This document shows, piece by piece, positions 50,801 through 60,341 of a stretch of 64,000 nucleotides of DNA. This DNA comes from QYOJ01 sp043810345 (GTDB lineage: Bacteria; Bacteroidota; Bacteroidia; Bacteroidales; FEN-979). Both the position numbers and the translations under genes were made by a program. The notes beneath the pieces were generated by a model that saw only the letters and a list, made by a program, of their open reading frames with translations, was not told where the DNA came from and did no database searches. The number at the start of each line of letters is the position of its first letter. Position 1 is the stretch's first letter. The DNA lies in the NCBI GenBank assembly GCA_043810345.1, contig JBDROF010000056.1, positions 1 through 64,000 of the forward strand. The letters are read 5' to 3'.

Positions 50801-53133
50801 CAGTTGATGATGAGGATTTTCGTCACCACTTTCTCTTTCCCTTTCTCGTCGCTGGCAAACACCAGATAGACTCCTGTTTTGACCCGTTTCCCGTTCAAAT
50901 TGGTGCCGTCCCAGATAGCCTGGCCACCCTCCGCTTTGGTAGAATGGACAACGGCTCCGCTGATGTCGGTAATCCTGACCTGGGCATTGGTTACCAATCC
51001 TTTGATCCCGATTATACCGCTGTATCCCTCTTTCACAGGGTTAGGGAAGGCATAGACATCGTCCATGGTTTCAGTCCCCTGGGTAGCGCTGCCACGGTAG
51101 GAGATCACACCTTTATCTGTTCCCATAAATACATCGCCGTTTGCGTTGATAGCCAAACTGGTGATACGGTTAGAGAAGAGCGGACTGTTGTTTTCCGTAA
51201 AGTGATGGATCTCATTGGTCCCATCGGCAGAAAAGAGAAATACTCCACTGCGGTCAGTCCCAATCCATTTTCGGTTGGATCCGTCTACCGCGATGGCCGT
51301 CACAGTCTCATTTTCCAACAGGTATTGATAATATCCGCCATACTCCACCAGGATCCGCTGTGCATCATAGTTTCCCCCGGTGAAAATATTCTCAGGGTTA
51401 TAGAACACGGCTACCCCTTTCTCCGTACCAATCCACACTTCGCCATCGTGCTCTTCGGCAATGGCGAATACAATCGTCCCCGGGATAGCTCCATGTCCTT
51501 CTGAGGAGTTGAGTTTTTTGGCATGGTCGTCGGCAGGATTATCCGGCGTTCCGTTATCTGTAAAGACGATCAGGGAGTTCGCATTCATGTTCCCGTAGCG
51601 CATCACGATCCATTTCTGGCCGTACCGGTCGATGATCATCTGTCCGAGATCTGATTCCTGCACTTCGGTGATCGTGAACCCTTTCCAGTCATTGCCACGT
51701 TTCAGGGAGAGGCAGTGATTGGTATGGGAAGTGGACACCCAGAGGTTGCCATCCTTGTCAAAAGCGGTTCCACCCACCCGGATATCTCCGGTATCGGATG
51801 CCGAATGGCTACCTAAAGTACTGTTCCAGGAACCATACCTATTCGTATTTTCATCTCCGTAGAACTCCATCAACCCCTTTCCCCACGAACCAGCATAAAA
51901 CCGTTTGGAATCATTCGGGTCAATGGCGACAGTCACCAGGTCATTGATCCCAGCCATAGTGGGGATGTTCCATCCGGAGAAATTGGTCCAGTTGGAATTA
52001 TCAAATTTATAAACCTGTCCTGCATTATAGATTGGCACATAAGATCCATCACGGCCTCCGGCTGCTATTAACAGGTCATCCCCCCTGGTGGTCATGCTGA
52101 AGGCGCTGGCAGTGAGCGGTCCGCTGAGGTCATACCTGCTAAAATAATTTTCTGCGATATGGTATGAAATTAACCCGGCATATGTGTCGCCAATCCATAG
52201 CAGGTTGTCTTTATCCTGAATGGCATCCAGCGGGTACGGCGCCCCGGGTGAATAGTTCCATACAGTATATACTTGTTGCAATGCCTGATCGTAAGCATAA
52301 ACAAAGTAGTTGTATGTGATGATCAGCCTGTCATACATGGAATGGAGTTTATGAAGGGTATTACTCAATTCCGTATTCCAGGGGGTCCAGTTACCGTTGC
52401 TGTGGATGTAAATGGTATCCCGGTTCGGAGTGGTGCGGGATTTATTGACAAAAACCTTGTCGCCTATCGCGGTGATCGTGTTGTACCGCATGGTCGTTTC
52501 CATTCGGGCATCAAGCTCCCAGACGGCAAAATTCACCAGGTTGGGATCTTTGATATAGGCTTTGTAAATTCCTAATTCTGTGGCTGCCCAAAGGGTGTCG
52601 TTGATGTCGGAAGTGATGGATAACACGTTGATCGGACTTCCATTCGGCCCGATATAGTAAGTGTCCCTGATCTCCTCTTTTTCCAGGTCCAGTACCACAA
52701 TCCCAAAGCCACAAGCGAGGTAGGCATATTTCTCATGGCAATAGATGCTGTTGATGGTTTTGTTTCCCAGGATCTGTTTCCGTTTGATATCCGATATATT
52801 GGTAACCATCAGGTTGCTGATGAGGTCAATGTTGGCATTGGAATAGGTCAGCACTACTGTTTTGGTCTCTTTATTATAGTCAATAGTTGTGATCCCAATA
52901 TCCGAGAGTCCGTTAATTTTAGACATCCGCTGAACACTGTTATCTTCTTTGTCGAAGTAGAAAATAGCATAAGGAGTTGCAGCATAGATGTAATTACCGG
53001 CTTCGGTTAGTGAGATTACCTGGTAATAGGGTAATTCATCTCTCCATTGACCAATGGGGGTTTCCTGTGAAAACCCCGGAAGGGTTAGTGAAAAAAGGAA
53101 TATCAGCACTAAAAAGCAGGGTCGTATCTTCAT
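50800..53133 (-). CDS. porZ: PorZ-like T9SS surface-attachment protein
   Basis: The 777-residue protein is nearly the length of Porphyromonas gingivalis PorZ (about 776). It has a signal peptide (1-22), two beta-propellers made of two-component-regulator-propeller repeats (GLSDIGITTIDYNKETKTVV, NLLWIGDTYAGLISY, GEVWIGTEKGVAVFYNPEN, GDVFMGTDKGVIS), and a C-terminal T9SS sorting-type domain (VYAFPNPVKEGYSG to GVYLVFAS). PorZ belongs to the attachment complex (PorU, PorV, PorQ, PorZ) that cleaves the sorting domain and links cargo to anionic lipopolysaccharide at the cell surface. The N-terminal opening IGQWRDELPYYQVISLTEAG is typical. It is adjacent to Wzc/Wza and coupled to recO. Confidence 0.85.
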   Translation of the reverse strand: MKIRPCFLVLIFLFSLTLPGFSQETPIGQWRDELPYYQVISLTEAGNYIYAATPYAIFYFDKEDNSVQRMSKINGLSDIGITTIDYNKETKTVVLTYSNANIDLISNLMVTNISDIKRKQILGNKTINSIYCHEKYAYLACGFGIVVLDLEKEEIRDTYYIGPNGSPINVLSITSDINDTLWAATELGIYKAYIKDPNLVNFAVWELDARMETTMRYNTITAIGDKVFVNKSRTTPNRDTIYIHSNGNWTPWNTELSNTLHKLHSMYDRLIITYNYFVYAYDQALQQVYTVWNYSPGAPYPLDAIQDKDNLLWIGDTYAGLISYHIAENYFSRYDLSGPLTASAFSMTTRGDDLLIAAGGRDGSYVPIYNAGQVYKFDNSNWTNFSGWNIPTMAGINDLVTVAIDPNDSKRFYAGSWGKGLMEFYGDENTNRYGSWNSTLGSHSASDTGDIRVGGTAFDKDGNLWVSTSHTNHCLSLKRGNDWKGFTITEVQESDLGQMIIDRYGQKWIVMRYGNMNANSLIVFTDNGTPDNPADDHAKKLNSSEGHGAIPGTIVFAIAEEHDGEVWIGTEKGVAVFYNPENIFTGGNYDAQRILVEYGGYYQYLLENETVTAIAVDGSNRKWIGTDRSGVFLFSADGTNEIHHFTENNSPLFSNRITSLAINANGDVFMGTDKGVISYRGSATQGTETMDDVYAFPNPVKEGYSGIIGIKGLVTNAQVRITDISGAVVHSTKAEGGQAIWDGTNLNGKRVKTGVYLVFASDEKGKEKVVTKILIIN

Positions 53134-53217
53134 GAAAGTAGTCTGTTAATTGAACTGAAAAAAGAATATTCAACTAAACTCTTTTTTCTTCTATTTATTG
53201 TGAGAAACCAACAGGGA

Positions 53218-55707
53218 TTAGGATTTGCTGAAAAGGCGTTTGAATGCGGATTTTTTCTCTGAATCCTTATCATCGGAATAGTAACCGTAGCCATAGCCAT
53301 AGCCATACCCGTAACCGTAGCCATAGCCATACCCGTAGCCATAGCCATACCCGTATCCGTAACCATACCCGTAACCGTATGAGTTCCGGCTCAGCTTGAC
53401 GTCGTTGATCAGAATGGCCAGGTTCGGGATATTCCGCTGTTCCATATCCTTGATGATAGAGCCAAAGATCTTCTTGTGGGTAAAGTTCTGCCGAACCAGG
53501 AAAAGGTTTGCATCGGCGTGCTTCATCAGCAAAAAGGCATCGGTAACCAGTCCAACCGGAGGAGTGTCGATAACGATGTAGTCATAGATCTCTTTCAGGC
53601 GGGCAAAGAGTTCTGTGCACTTTTCAGAAGCAATCAGCTCAGCTGGATTGGGAGGGACTGGTCCTGCCATTACGATATCGAAATATTCAATCCCTGAGTG
53701 TTGAATGATATTTTCGATGGAGCTTTTATTGATAAGATAGGAGCTGATCCCTTCGGTGTTGGTCAGGCCAAAGTCCTGGTAGATTTTCGGTTTTCTCAGG
53801 TCAAAGCCCATCAATAGGGTCTTCTTGCCATAAAGTGCAAAGACCGATGCCAGATTGATAGAGCAAAAGGTCTTGCCCGCACTCACCATGTCGGAGGTGA
53901 CCAGTACCACCTGTTTTTCCTTCCCTTGCAACAGGTAGGTCAGGTTGGTACGTACCGAACGGAACGACTCGGCAATCGACGACTTGGGCGATTCGGCCAC
54001 CACCACCTTGCTCTCTTTATCACTATGGATGATGTGCCCGACGATGGGAAGCTGGGTGATCTTTTCAATATCTTCCCGTTCCATGATCTTATCGTTGAAG
54101 TAGTCTTTCCCGAGTATGTAAACCACCGGAAGGATGATTCCAATGATCAGGGCGATCAGGTAGTTGAGGCTCTTTTTCGGGAACACGGGGCTCAATCCCT
54201 CAAAGCGGGCTTCATCAATCACTTCGTTATCCGGCAGGTTGGAAGCCTGGGTGATCTGGGCCTCTGACCGTTTTTGCAGGAGGAAGGTATAGATGGCATC
54301 CACCAGTTTGTATTTTCGTTGAATCCCTACTAAAATACGCTGGTTTTCAGGAAGTCCACTGATCCTTGAATTGAGAAGTTCAATCCGGTCGTCGATATCT
54401 TTCAGGGCGATGTCGTTGGTGTTGATCGCACTTCTTATATTCTCTGCAAGTGCGTTTTTGGTGGATTCAATCTGCGAATCGAGCGCCTTTAGAGCCGGGT
54501 TTTTATCTGTTGAATAAAAAGCGCGTTCTGTTCTCTGGTTGTAGAGGCCGGTAAGTTGCATGGTAAGGTCATTGAGCATAAGATTGTCAACCCCCATGGA
54601 TGCAGGAACAATGATCTCGTTTAATCCCTCGCTTTTATTGATATATGCCAGCAGGTTGGTCAGATATTTTGACTTTACAATGATGACCGCTTTCTCATCC
54701 TGCAACTGTATCATCTTTTCAAATACCTGCTGGGCTGTCTGATCCAGGTCCATGATCTCGGTGGAGGCTTTGAACGACTGGAGAGATCGTTCGGAAAGGT
54801 TCAGGGAATCGGAAATTCCACTCAATTCATGATCGATAAAGTCGATGGTTCTTATAGCAACCAGGTTCTTTTGTTCCAATCCCCTGGAAAGGTATTCGTT
54901 GGTCAGGTCATTCAGAAAATCAGCGATCTTCTCCACGTTGCCTCCTTTGAGGGTGAGTTCCACGATGGAGGCTTCGCGATTGATGGGTTCTATCCCGAAG
55001 GCTTTGAATTCTGTGACCAACCCAGGATAGGGGTTAAAGACAAAAAAGAAGGATCTCTTTTTATCTTCATCCGGGTTGTAATGGGCATTCAACAGAATTT
55101 TAAACTTGAAGTCAGGGGTTTCAATCTCATGGCCAAACCTCAAGGGTTCGTTAAAATTTATGTTCTCTTCACGATTGGGAACTGGCTCTTTGGTGGAATA
55201 GTTAAAAAACTTGACTTTTTCATCTTTGACCTCAAGCCGGAACTCGGTGCCTGATAAAAAGGAGATATTGAAACGGATGTTGGCGGGTTGCGGAAAGGTT
55301 GTATCAAATTCAACCGTGAATGGGGATGATTTGTACAACTCCTGAGTTATGAAATTCTCTTCACTATAATAAGCAACTTCAAAACCACACTTCAGGATGG
55401 TTTTATAAGTTAACGAGTAGGAGCTCAGGATCCCGATCTCGTTCTGCAGGTTCTGCATGTTGTTTAACATGCCTAATCCCATGATATTCTGAGGATTCAA
55501 CTTGTTTTCCGACTTGTCCTTGATCAGGACAGTTGCCTTGACTTCATAGACCGGTTTAGAGTATTTGTTGAAGACAAAAGCAATGATCAGGGCAATGAAT
55601 ATGGTAATGGCGAAAAAGTACCAGTATCTGTAGAATTTGAACAGGATGACTTTATAGTCAATAGCCTGCTGTTGCTGTTGGGCGAAATCCTGTAAGTTAT
55701 CGTTCAC
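53218..55707 (-). CDS. Wzc-like polysaccharide co-polymerase / tyrosine autokinase with Tyr-Gly tail
   Basis: The 829-residue inner-membrane protein controls capsule or exopolysaccharide chain export and is a BY-kinase. Parts: helix 1 (about 32-50), a periplasmic Wzz-type domain with long coiled coil, helix 2 (about 515-540), then the kinase: Walker A region TSDMVSAGKTFCSINLA, Walker A' LLMGFDLRKP, Walker B YDYIVIDTPP. The C-terminus holds 16 consecutive Tyr-Gly pairs plus two more Tyr (18 tyrosines in 34 residues) and then an acidic-basic tail. BY-kinases autophosphorylate a tyrosine cluster here, though usually a shorter, irregular one. The gene overlaps the ends of no neighbours; Wza is 8 bp upstream. 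Confidence 0.92.
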   Translation of the reverse strand: MNDNLQDFAQQQQQAIDYKVILFKFYRYWYFFAITIFIALIIAFVFNKYSKPVYEVKATVLIKDKSENKLNPQNIMGLGMLNNMQNLQNEIGILSSYSLTYKTILKCGFEVAYYSEENFITQELYKSSPFTVEFDTTFPQPANIRFNISFLSGTEFRLEVKDEKVKFFNYSTKEPVPNREENINFNEPLRFGHEIETPDFKFKILLNAHYNPDEDKKRSFFFVFNPYPGLVTEFKAFGIEPINREASIVELTLKGGNVEKIADFLNDLTNEYLSRGLEQKNLVAIRTIDFIDHELSGISDSLNLSERSLQSFKASTEIMDLDQTAQQVFEKMIQLQDEKAVIIVKSKYLTNLLAYINKSEGLNEIIVPASMGVDNLMLNDLTMQLTGLYNQRTERAFYSTDKNPALKALDSQIESTKNALAENIRSAINTNDIALKDIDDRIELLNSRISGLPENQRILVGIQRKYKLVDAIYTFLLQKRSEAQITQASNLPDNEVIDEARFEGLSPVFPKKSLNYLIALIIGIILPVVYILGKDYFNDKIMEREDIEKITQLPIVGHIIHSDKESKVVVAESPKSSIAESFRSVRTNLTYLLQGKEKQVVLVTSDMVSAGKTFCSINLASVFALYGKKTLLMGFDLRKPKIYQDFGLTNTEGISSYLINKSSIENIIQHSGIEYFDIVMAGPVPPNPAELIASEKCTELFARLKEIYDYIVIDTPPVGLVTDAFLLMKHADANLFLVRQNFTHKKIFGSIIKDMEQRNIPNLAILINDVKLSRNSYGYGYGYGYGYGYGYGYGYGYGYGYGYGYGYGYYSDDKDSEKKSAFKRLFSKS
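53278..53379. repeat. Six-base coding repeat giving (Tyr-Gly)16 in the Wzc tail
   Basis: 102 bp of TAY-GGN hexamers (minus strand), 16 units plus TAC TAT. Third positions vary (GGT, GGG, GGC, GGA; TAC, TAT), and mixed 12- and 18-bp higher-order units are visible, so it is a degenerate microsatellite under codon constraint. Confidence 0.9.
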
Positions 55708-55715
55708 TGGATTAA

Positions 55716-56504
55716 CTATTTAAAGTAATTGATTAACAACAATGCAGTGGAAATTGCCGAAAACACCAGGGCATAGGGGAATGCTGCAAACCCCCATTGT
55801 TTGATCCCTAACGGAGAAGCATAAATGATGTCGTTGGGCATCATGTAGAAATATTCCGAAGACATGATATCTGCTTTGTTCAGATCCAGATAGACGACTT
55901 TGGAGCCATCCGTCGTTTGCCTTACCAGGGCAATTTTCTTCCGGTTAGCATAATCGGTCAGGTCGCCCGCCATGGCGATTGCCTCAAAGATGTTGATCTC
56001 ATCCTGGTAAATGGTAAGCACTCCTGGCCCTCGCACTTCACCTAAAATCGTAATTTTAAAATTCACCATCTTGACGATCACCATGGTCTCCGTAAGGTAT
56101 TCATCCACGTTCATCTGGAGGACTTCTTTGACCTGTTCCACTGTCAGGTCTTTAACCAGGACCTTCCCAACGATAGGAAAATCGATGTACCCGTCTTTAT
56201 CAACGGTATAGCTGTTTAGATAGATAGAGGCATCGCTGGTATACTGTTGGTAATTGGAGGAAGAGACCATGTTGAAAAAGAGATAGGTCTTCTCATCCAG
56301 GCTGAAGATCCGGATGTAGAGGTTGTCATTAGCCTGGATTTTATAATCAAGCGGTCGTTTATTGACATAGGCATTGGTGGCATCCTGTTCCTGGAGGGTT
56401 TGCAGGTACTTGATCCTTTTCTGTGGCACACAGGAAGCAAAAATGAGAAGAATCAGGGCAATCTGAATCAGGTATTTGCCGGAGTGAAAGTATCGGATTT
56501 TCAT
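55716..56504 (-). CDS. Wza-like polysaccharide export lipoprotein
   Basis: The 262-residue outer-membrane lipoprotein (lipobox IFASC) has the poly_export domain PLDYKIQANDNLYIRIFSLD and SYTVDKDGYIDFPIVGKVLV, then an SLBB domain ITILGEVRGPGVLTIYQDEI. A C-terminal amphipathic or transmembrane helix (AFPYALVFSAISTALLLINY) ends it, as in Wza-type channels whose C-termini cross the outer membrane. It pairs with the Wzc protein (8 bp downstream) to export polysaccharide. Neighbouring glycan-assembly genes (flippase-like and GT2) lie 6-7 kb away. Confidence 0.9.
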   Translation of the reverse strand: MKIRYFHSGKYLIQIALILLIFASCVPQKRIKYLQTLQEQDATNAYVNKRPLDYKIQANDNLYIRIFSLDEKTYLFFNMVSSSNYQQYTSDASIYLNSYTVDKDGYIDFPIVGKVLVKDLTVEQVKEVLQMNVDEYLTETMVIVKMVNFKITILGEVRGPGVLTIYQDEINIFEAIAMAGDLTDYANRKKIALVRQTTDGSKVVYLDLNKADIMSSEYFYMMPNDIIYASPLGIKQWGFAAFPYALVFSAISTALLLINYFK

Positions 56505-56549
56505 AGGTTGCGTTGATAAAGCCCGACAAAGTTAGCGTATTTTCAATAA

Positions 56550-57884
56550 TTACACAACTTCTCCTAGCAAGGTGGCCGATGTGGTGGAGGTGATTTTAAC
56601 AGAAACATATTCACCGGGCTTAGTTTTGGTTTTGGGAAAGACAACCACCTTGTTCCGTGAATTTCTCCCCATGAAGTGTTCCCTGGATCGTTTGGAGTCC
56701 CCTTCAATCAATACCTCAAACTCCCGGTGAAGGTCCTGCTGATTGCTTTGATAAGAGAGCCTGTGCTGGAGATTGATCACCTCAGTCAGGCGACGTTCTT
56801 TGACGGCATCCGGGACGTTATCGGTCATTGTTTCGGCTGCCAGGGTCAAGGGACGTTCGGAGTAGTTGAACATAAAGGCGTAATCAAACCTGGCCCACTC
56901 CATAAGGGAGAGTGTCTCCTGGTGATCTTCCTCGGTCTCATCACAAAAGCCCGTTATGATATCTGTAGAGATGGCGCAACCGGGAATGACTCTGCGGATC
57001 GCTTCCACCCGTTCCATGTACTCCTTGCGGGTATATTTCCGGTTCATGCGATCCAGTACCCGGGTACTCCCCGATTGAACAGGGAGGTGAATTGCCCTGC
57101 AGATATTTGGATGTTGGGCTATTGTTTCAAGCAACCCGTTGGAAATATCCTTCGGATGTGAAGTGGCAAACCGGATCCGGAGCAGTGGGCTGACCTCAGC
57201 TACCCGTCCCAGCAATCCGGCGAACGAAAGCACGTTATCTTCTTCTATCCATTGATAGGAGTTGACGTTTTGCCCAAGCAAGGTCACCTCTCTGTATCCT
57301 TGTTCAAAGAGATCTTGTGACTCCTGAATGATCGAACCTGCATCCCTGCTCCGTTCCTTTCCCCTGGCAGAGGGCACCACACAATAGGAGCAGTAGTTTT
57401 CGCATCCACGCATAATAGAGATGAATGCAGACACGCCGTTGCTGCCAAGTCTGACCGGCGCGATGTCGGCATAGGTCTCCTCCATCGATAACAATGTATT
57501 TACTCCTCGATGTCCCGACTCCACCTGTTTGAGCAATCGTGGCAAATCCCGGTAAGCGTCGGGTCCGGCTACCACATCCAACAGATGCTCCTCCTCCAGG
57601 AGGACCCTCTTGAGCCGGTCGGCCATACAGCCTAACAACCCGATGGTCAGGCCCGGATTCTTCTTTTTAACGGAGTGAAAATGCCGTAACCTTTTTTTTA
57701 CCCGCTGTTCGGCATTGTCACGAATGGAACAGGTATTCACAAAGATGATATCGGCATCCTGAATAGCTTCCGTAATCGTAAATCCATGATCCGTTAAAAC
57801 AGATGCAACTATCTCACTGTCAGAAAAATTCATCTGACAACCATAGGTCTCGATATATATTTTTTTGTTTTTTTTCTGATCCAT
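56550..57884 (-). CDS. miaB: tRNA-2-methylthio-N6-dimethylallyladenosine synthase
   Basis: The 444-residue radical-SAM methylthiotransferase modifies A37 of tRNAs reading UNN codons. It has an N-terminal UPF0004 domain with three cysteines (ETYGCQMNFSDSEIVASV, VNTCSIRDNAEQ, IGLLGCMADR), the radical-SAM motif GCENYCSYCVVPSARG (CxxxCxxC), and a C-terminal TRAM domain (EFEVLIEGDSKRSREHFMGR, then VKITSTTSATLLGEVV). The set and length match MiaB, not RimO or MtaB. Promoter box TACCTTTG lies 46 bp upstream, divergent from topA. Confidence 0.95.
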   Translation of the reverse strand: MDQKKNKKIYIETYGCQMNFSDSEIVASVLTDHGFTITEAIQDADIIFVNTCSIRDNAEQRVKKRLRHFHSVKKKNPGLTIGLLGCMADRLKRVLLEEEHLLDVVAGPDAYRDLPRLLKQVESGHRGVNTLLSMEETYADIAPVRLGSNGVSAFISIMRGCENYCSYCVVPSARGKERSRDAGSIIQESQDLFEQGYREVTLLGQNVNSYQWIEEDNVLSFAGLLGRVAEVSPLLRIRFATSHPKDISNGLLETIAQHPNICRAIHLPVQSGSTRVLDRMNRKYTRKEYMERVEAIRRVIPGCAISTDIITGFCDETEEDHQETLSLMEWARFDYAFMFNYSERPLTLAAETMTDNVPDAVKERRLTEVINLQHRLSYQSNQQDLHREFEVLIEGDSKRSREHFMGRNSRNKVVVFPKTKTKPGEYVSVKITSTTSATLLGEVV

Positions 57885-57930
57885 GTATAACCTTTTATCC
57901 CTGAATCCGATTAATGGTAAAAAACGGTTG

Positions 57931-57938
57931 CAAAGGTA
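57931..57938 (-). promoter_or_regulatory. Bacteroidetes -7 box (TACCTTTG) for miaB
   Basis: Minus-strand TACCTTTG in the miaB-topA divergent space. Confidence 0.45.
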
Positions 57939-57957
57939 GGTATTAACTTTATTGTCT

Positions 57958-57965
57958 TACTTTTG
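57958..57965 (+). promoter_or_regulatory. Bacteroidetes -7 box (TACTTTTG) for topA
   Basis: Plus-strand TACTTTTG, 33 bp before ATG 57999; it overlaps the alternative in-frame start at 57963, which is therefore disfavoured. Confidence 0.5.
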
Positions 57966-57998
57966 TACCCGGATTTGGGATTCAAAACGGACAATAAG

Positions 57999-60320
57999 AT
58001 GACGAAAAACCTTGTGATTGTTGAGTCTCCGGCCAAAGCCAAAACGATAGAAAGGTTTTTGGGAAAGGAGTATCAGGTGAAATCCTGTTTCGGTCATATC
58101 ATGGATCTGGCGAAGAAGGATCTGGGTGTAGATATTGGTCAGGGATTTATCCCTAAATACGTCATTTCACCGGATAAGAAAAAGGTGGTAAATGAGTTGA
58201 AAAAGCTGGCCGGTGATGCTGATCTGGTCTGGCTGGCCTCTGATGAAGACCGTGAAGGGGAGGCGATTGCCGCGCACCTGATGGATGCGTTGAATATCAA
58301 CGAATCCAAAACCCGCAGGATCGTCTTCCATGAGATCACCAAACCTGCCATCCTGGAAGCCATTGAGCACCCCAGAGGCATTGACCGCGACCTGGTCAAT
58401 GCCCAGCAGGCCCGCCGCGTACTTGACCGTTTGGTTGGTTTTGAGCTTTCACCTTTGCTCTGGAAAAAAATTAAACCAGCCCTTTCAGCCGGCCGTGTTC
58501 AATCGGTTGCTGTGAGACTTATCGTAGAAAGGGAAGAAGAGATCAAAAATTTCAAGGTAGCCTCTTCCTACCGGATTGTTGGCGATTTCATTGTCCGCAA
58601 TGGAGATAAACTGGTACCACTCCAGGCCGAACTGACCAAACGGTTCAGCACCCGAGAGGAAGCAGAAGCCTTTCTGGGGAGATGCAAAGACGCTGCATTT
58701 GTGGTAGAAGATATTGAAACCAAACCAGCGAAAAAATCACCAGCCCCTCCATTTACCACCTCAACACTTCAACAGGAGGCTTCACGAAAGCTTGGATTTC
58801 CGGTAACCAACACCATGCGGGTGGCTCAGGATCTCTATGAATCGGGTAAGATCACTTACATGCGTACCGACTCGCTGAATCTTTCCAACCTCGCAATCGG
58901 GATGGCGAAACAGGAGATCACCGAATCATTTGGTGCCGGGTATGTAAAGACCCGAAAGTTTACCACACGTACGAAAGGAGCACAGGAAGCACACGAAGCC
59001 ATCAGGCCTACCTACATGAATGCCAGAACCATTGAAGGAGACAAATCTCACAAGCGGTTGTATGACCTCATCTGGAAAAGAACCATTGCTTCCCAGATGG
59101 CAGACGCGATCCTGGAGAAAACCACGGTGACCATCGGGATCTCCACTGCCAAAGAGAAATTCCTGGCTAAAGGAGAGATCATCAAGTTTGACGGATTTCT
59201 GAAACTCTATATGGAATCGACCGATGAAGAGCAGAACAATGGAGAAGAAGGGATCCTTCCCTCTCTGAATAAAGGGGATGTGTTGGCGATGAACCAGATC
59301 CAGGCTCAGCAGAAATTCACGCAACAACTACCCAGGTATACGGAAGCGATGCTGGTCAAGAAAATGGAGGAGCTCGGAATCGGCAGGCCTTCTACCTATG
59401 CTCCTACCATTTCTACTATCCAGCGAAGGGAATACGTAGTCAAGGAGGATCGCCCGGGAGTAACCAGGACTTTTCAGGTACTCACCCTGAAGGATGGAAA
59501 GATAACCCCAGAGGAGAAGAGCGAGAAAATAGGATCGGAGAAGGCGAAGTTGTTCCCTACAGATGTGGGAACCCTGGTTAATATGTTTTTATTGGAGCAT
59601 TTCGAAGACATTATGGATTACAATTTCACAGCTTCAGTTGAAGAGGAGTTCGATGAGATTGCCGAAGGGAAACTGGTCTGGAATGCCATGATCAAAGATT
59701 TCTATGGCCCATTTCACAACCGGATTGAACAGACACTTGAAGGAACCAGGAAAGTCAGCGGAGAGAAACTGCTTGGAACAGATCCCAACACCGGGTTGAA
59801 CGTCTACGTAAAGATCGGCAGATATGGTCCGATGGTCCAGATGGGGGAGGCAGATATGGAAAACAAGCCGAGGTTCGCATCCCTGAAGAAAGGACAAAGC
59901 ATGGAGTCCATCACCCTGGAGGAGGCGCTGGAACTGTTTAAACTTCCCCGGACACTGGGTGTAGTGGACAATGCCGATGTGGTTGTAGGCACAGGAAGGT
60001 TTGGACCCTATATCAGACATAAATCCCAGTTTTTCTCTCTGATGAAGACAGATGATCCCCTTATTGTTACTTTAGAACGGGCATCCGAGATCATGGAAGA
60101 GAGGAAAAAACTAGATCAGGAGAAGACAGTAACAGAGTTCAGCGAAGATCCGGATCTGAAGATCCTGAGAGGGAAATATGGACCCTATATATCTTTCAAC
60201 AGGCTGAATTACAAGATTCCAAAAGAGAAGGTAGCGGAGGAATTGACCCTTGAGGAGTGCCGGAAAATCATTACCGGTTCTAAACCAACCAAGTCCAGCA
60301 AATCACGCAAGTCAAAATAG
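57999..60320 (+). CDS. topA: DNA topoisomerase I (type IA)
   Basis: About 773 residues from ATG 57999 (MTKNLVIVESPAKAKTIERF). Type IA enzyme relaxing negative supercoils. Toprim domain: VIVESPAKAKTI and DEDREGEAIAAH (acidic metal ligands). Active-site Tyr287 in KITYMRTDSLNLS. Other blocks: QSVAVRLIVEREEEI, RPSTYAPTISTIQRREYV. The C-terminus has three topoisomerase repeats without cysteines (VYVKIGRYGPMVQMG, VVVGTGRFGPYIRHKSQF, LRGKYGPYISFN), so zinc fingers are absent as in related Bacteroidetes, and ends with a Lys/Ser tail (KPTKSSKSRKSK). Confidence 0.95.
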   Translation: MTKNLVIVESPAKAKTIERFLGKEYQVKSCFGHIMDLAKKDLGVDIGQGFIPKYVISPDKKKVVNELKKLAGDADLVWLASDEDREGEAIAAHLMDALNINESKTRRIVFHEITKPAILEAIEHPRGIDRDLVNAQQARRVLDRLVGFELSPLLWKKIKPALSAGRVQSVAVRLIVEREEEIKNFKVASSYRIVGDFIVRNGDKLVPLQAELTKRFSTREEAEAFLGRCKDAAFVVEDIETKPAKKSPAPPFTTSTLQQEASRKLGFPVTNTMRVAQDLYESGKITYMRTDSLNLSNLAIGMAKQEITESFGAGYVKTRKFTTRTKGAQEAHEAIRPTYMNARTIEGDKSHKRLYDLIWKRTIASQMADAILEKTTVTIGISTAKEKFLAKGEIIKFDGFLKLYMESTDEEQNNGEEGILPSLNKGDVLAMNQIQAQQKFTQQLPRYTEAMLVKKMEELGIGRPSTYAPTISTIQRREYVVKEDRPGVTRTFQVLTLKDGKITPEEKSEKIGSEKAKLFPTDVGTLVNMFLLEHFEDIMDYNFTASVEEEFDEIAEGKLVWNAMIKDFYGPFHNRIEQTLEGTRKVSGEKLLGTDPNTGLNVYVKIGRYGPMVQMGEADMENKPRFASLKKGQSMESITLEEALELFKLPRTLGVVDNADVVVGTGRFGPYIRHKSQFFSLMKTDDPLIVTLERASEIMEERKKLDQEKTVTEFSEDPDLKILRGKYGPYISFNRLNYKIPKEKVAEELTLEECRKIITGSKPTKSSKSRKSK

Positions 60321-60341
60321 AGACACATATTTTATTGACCT

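Noticed and set aside
53130..53366. 78-codon minus-strand frame rich in Met-Ala-Thr
   Set aside because: Shifted reading of the Tyr-Gly coding repeat of the Wzc gene.
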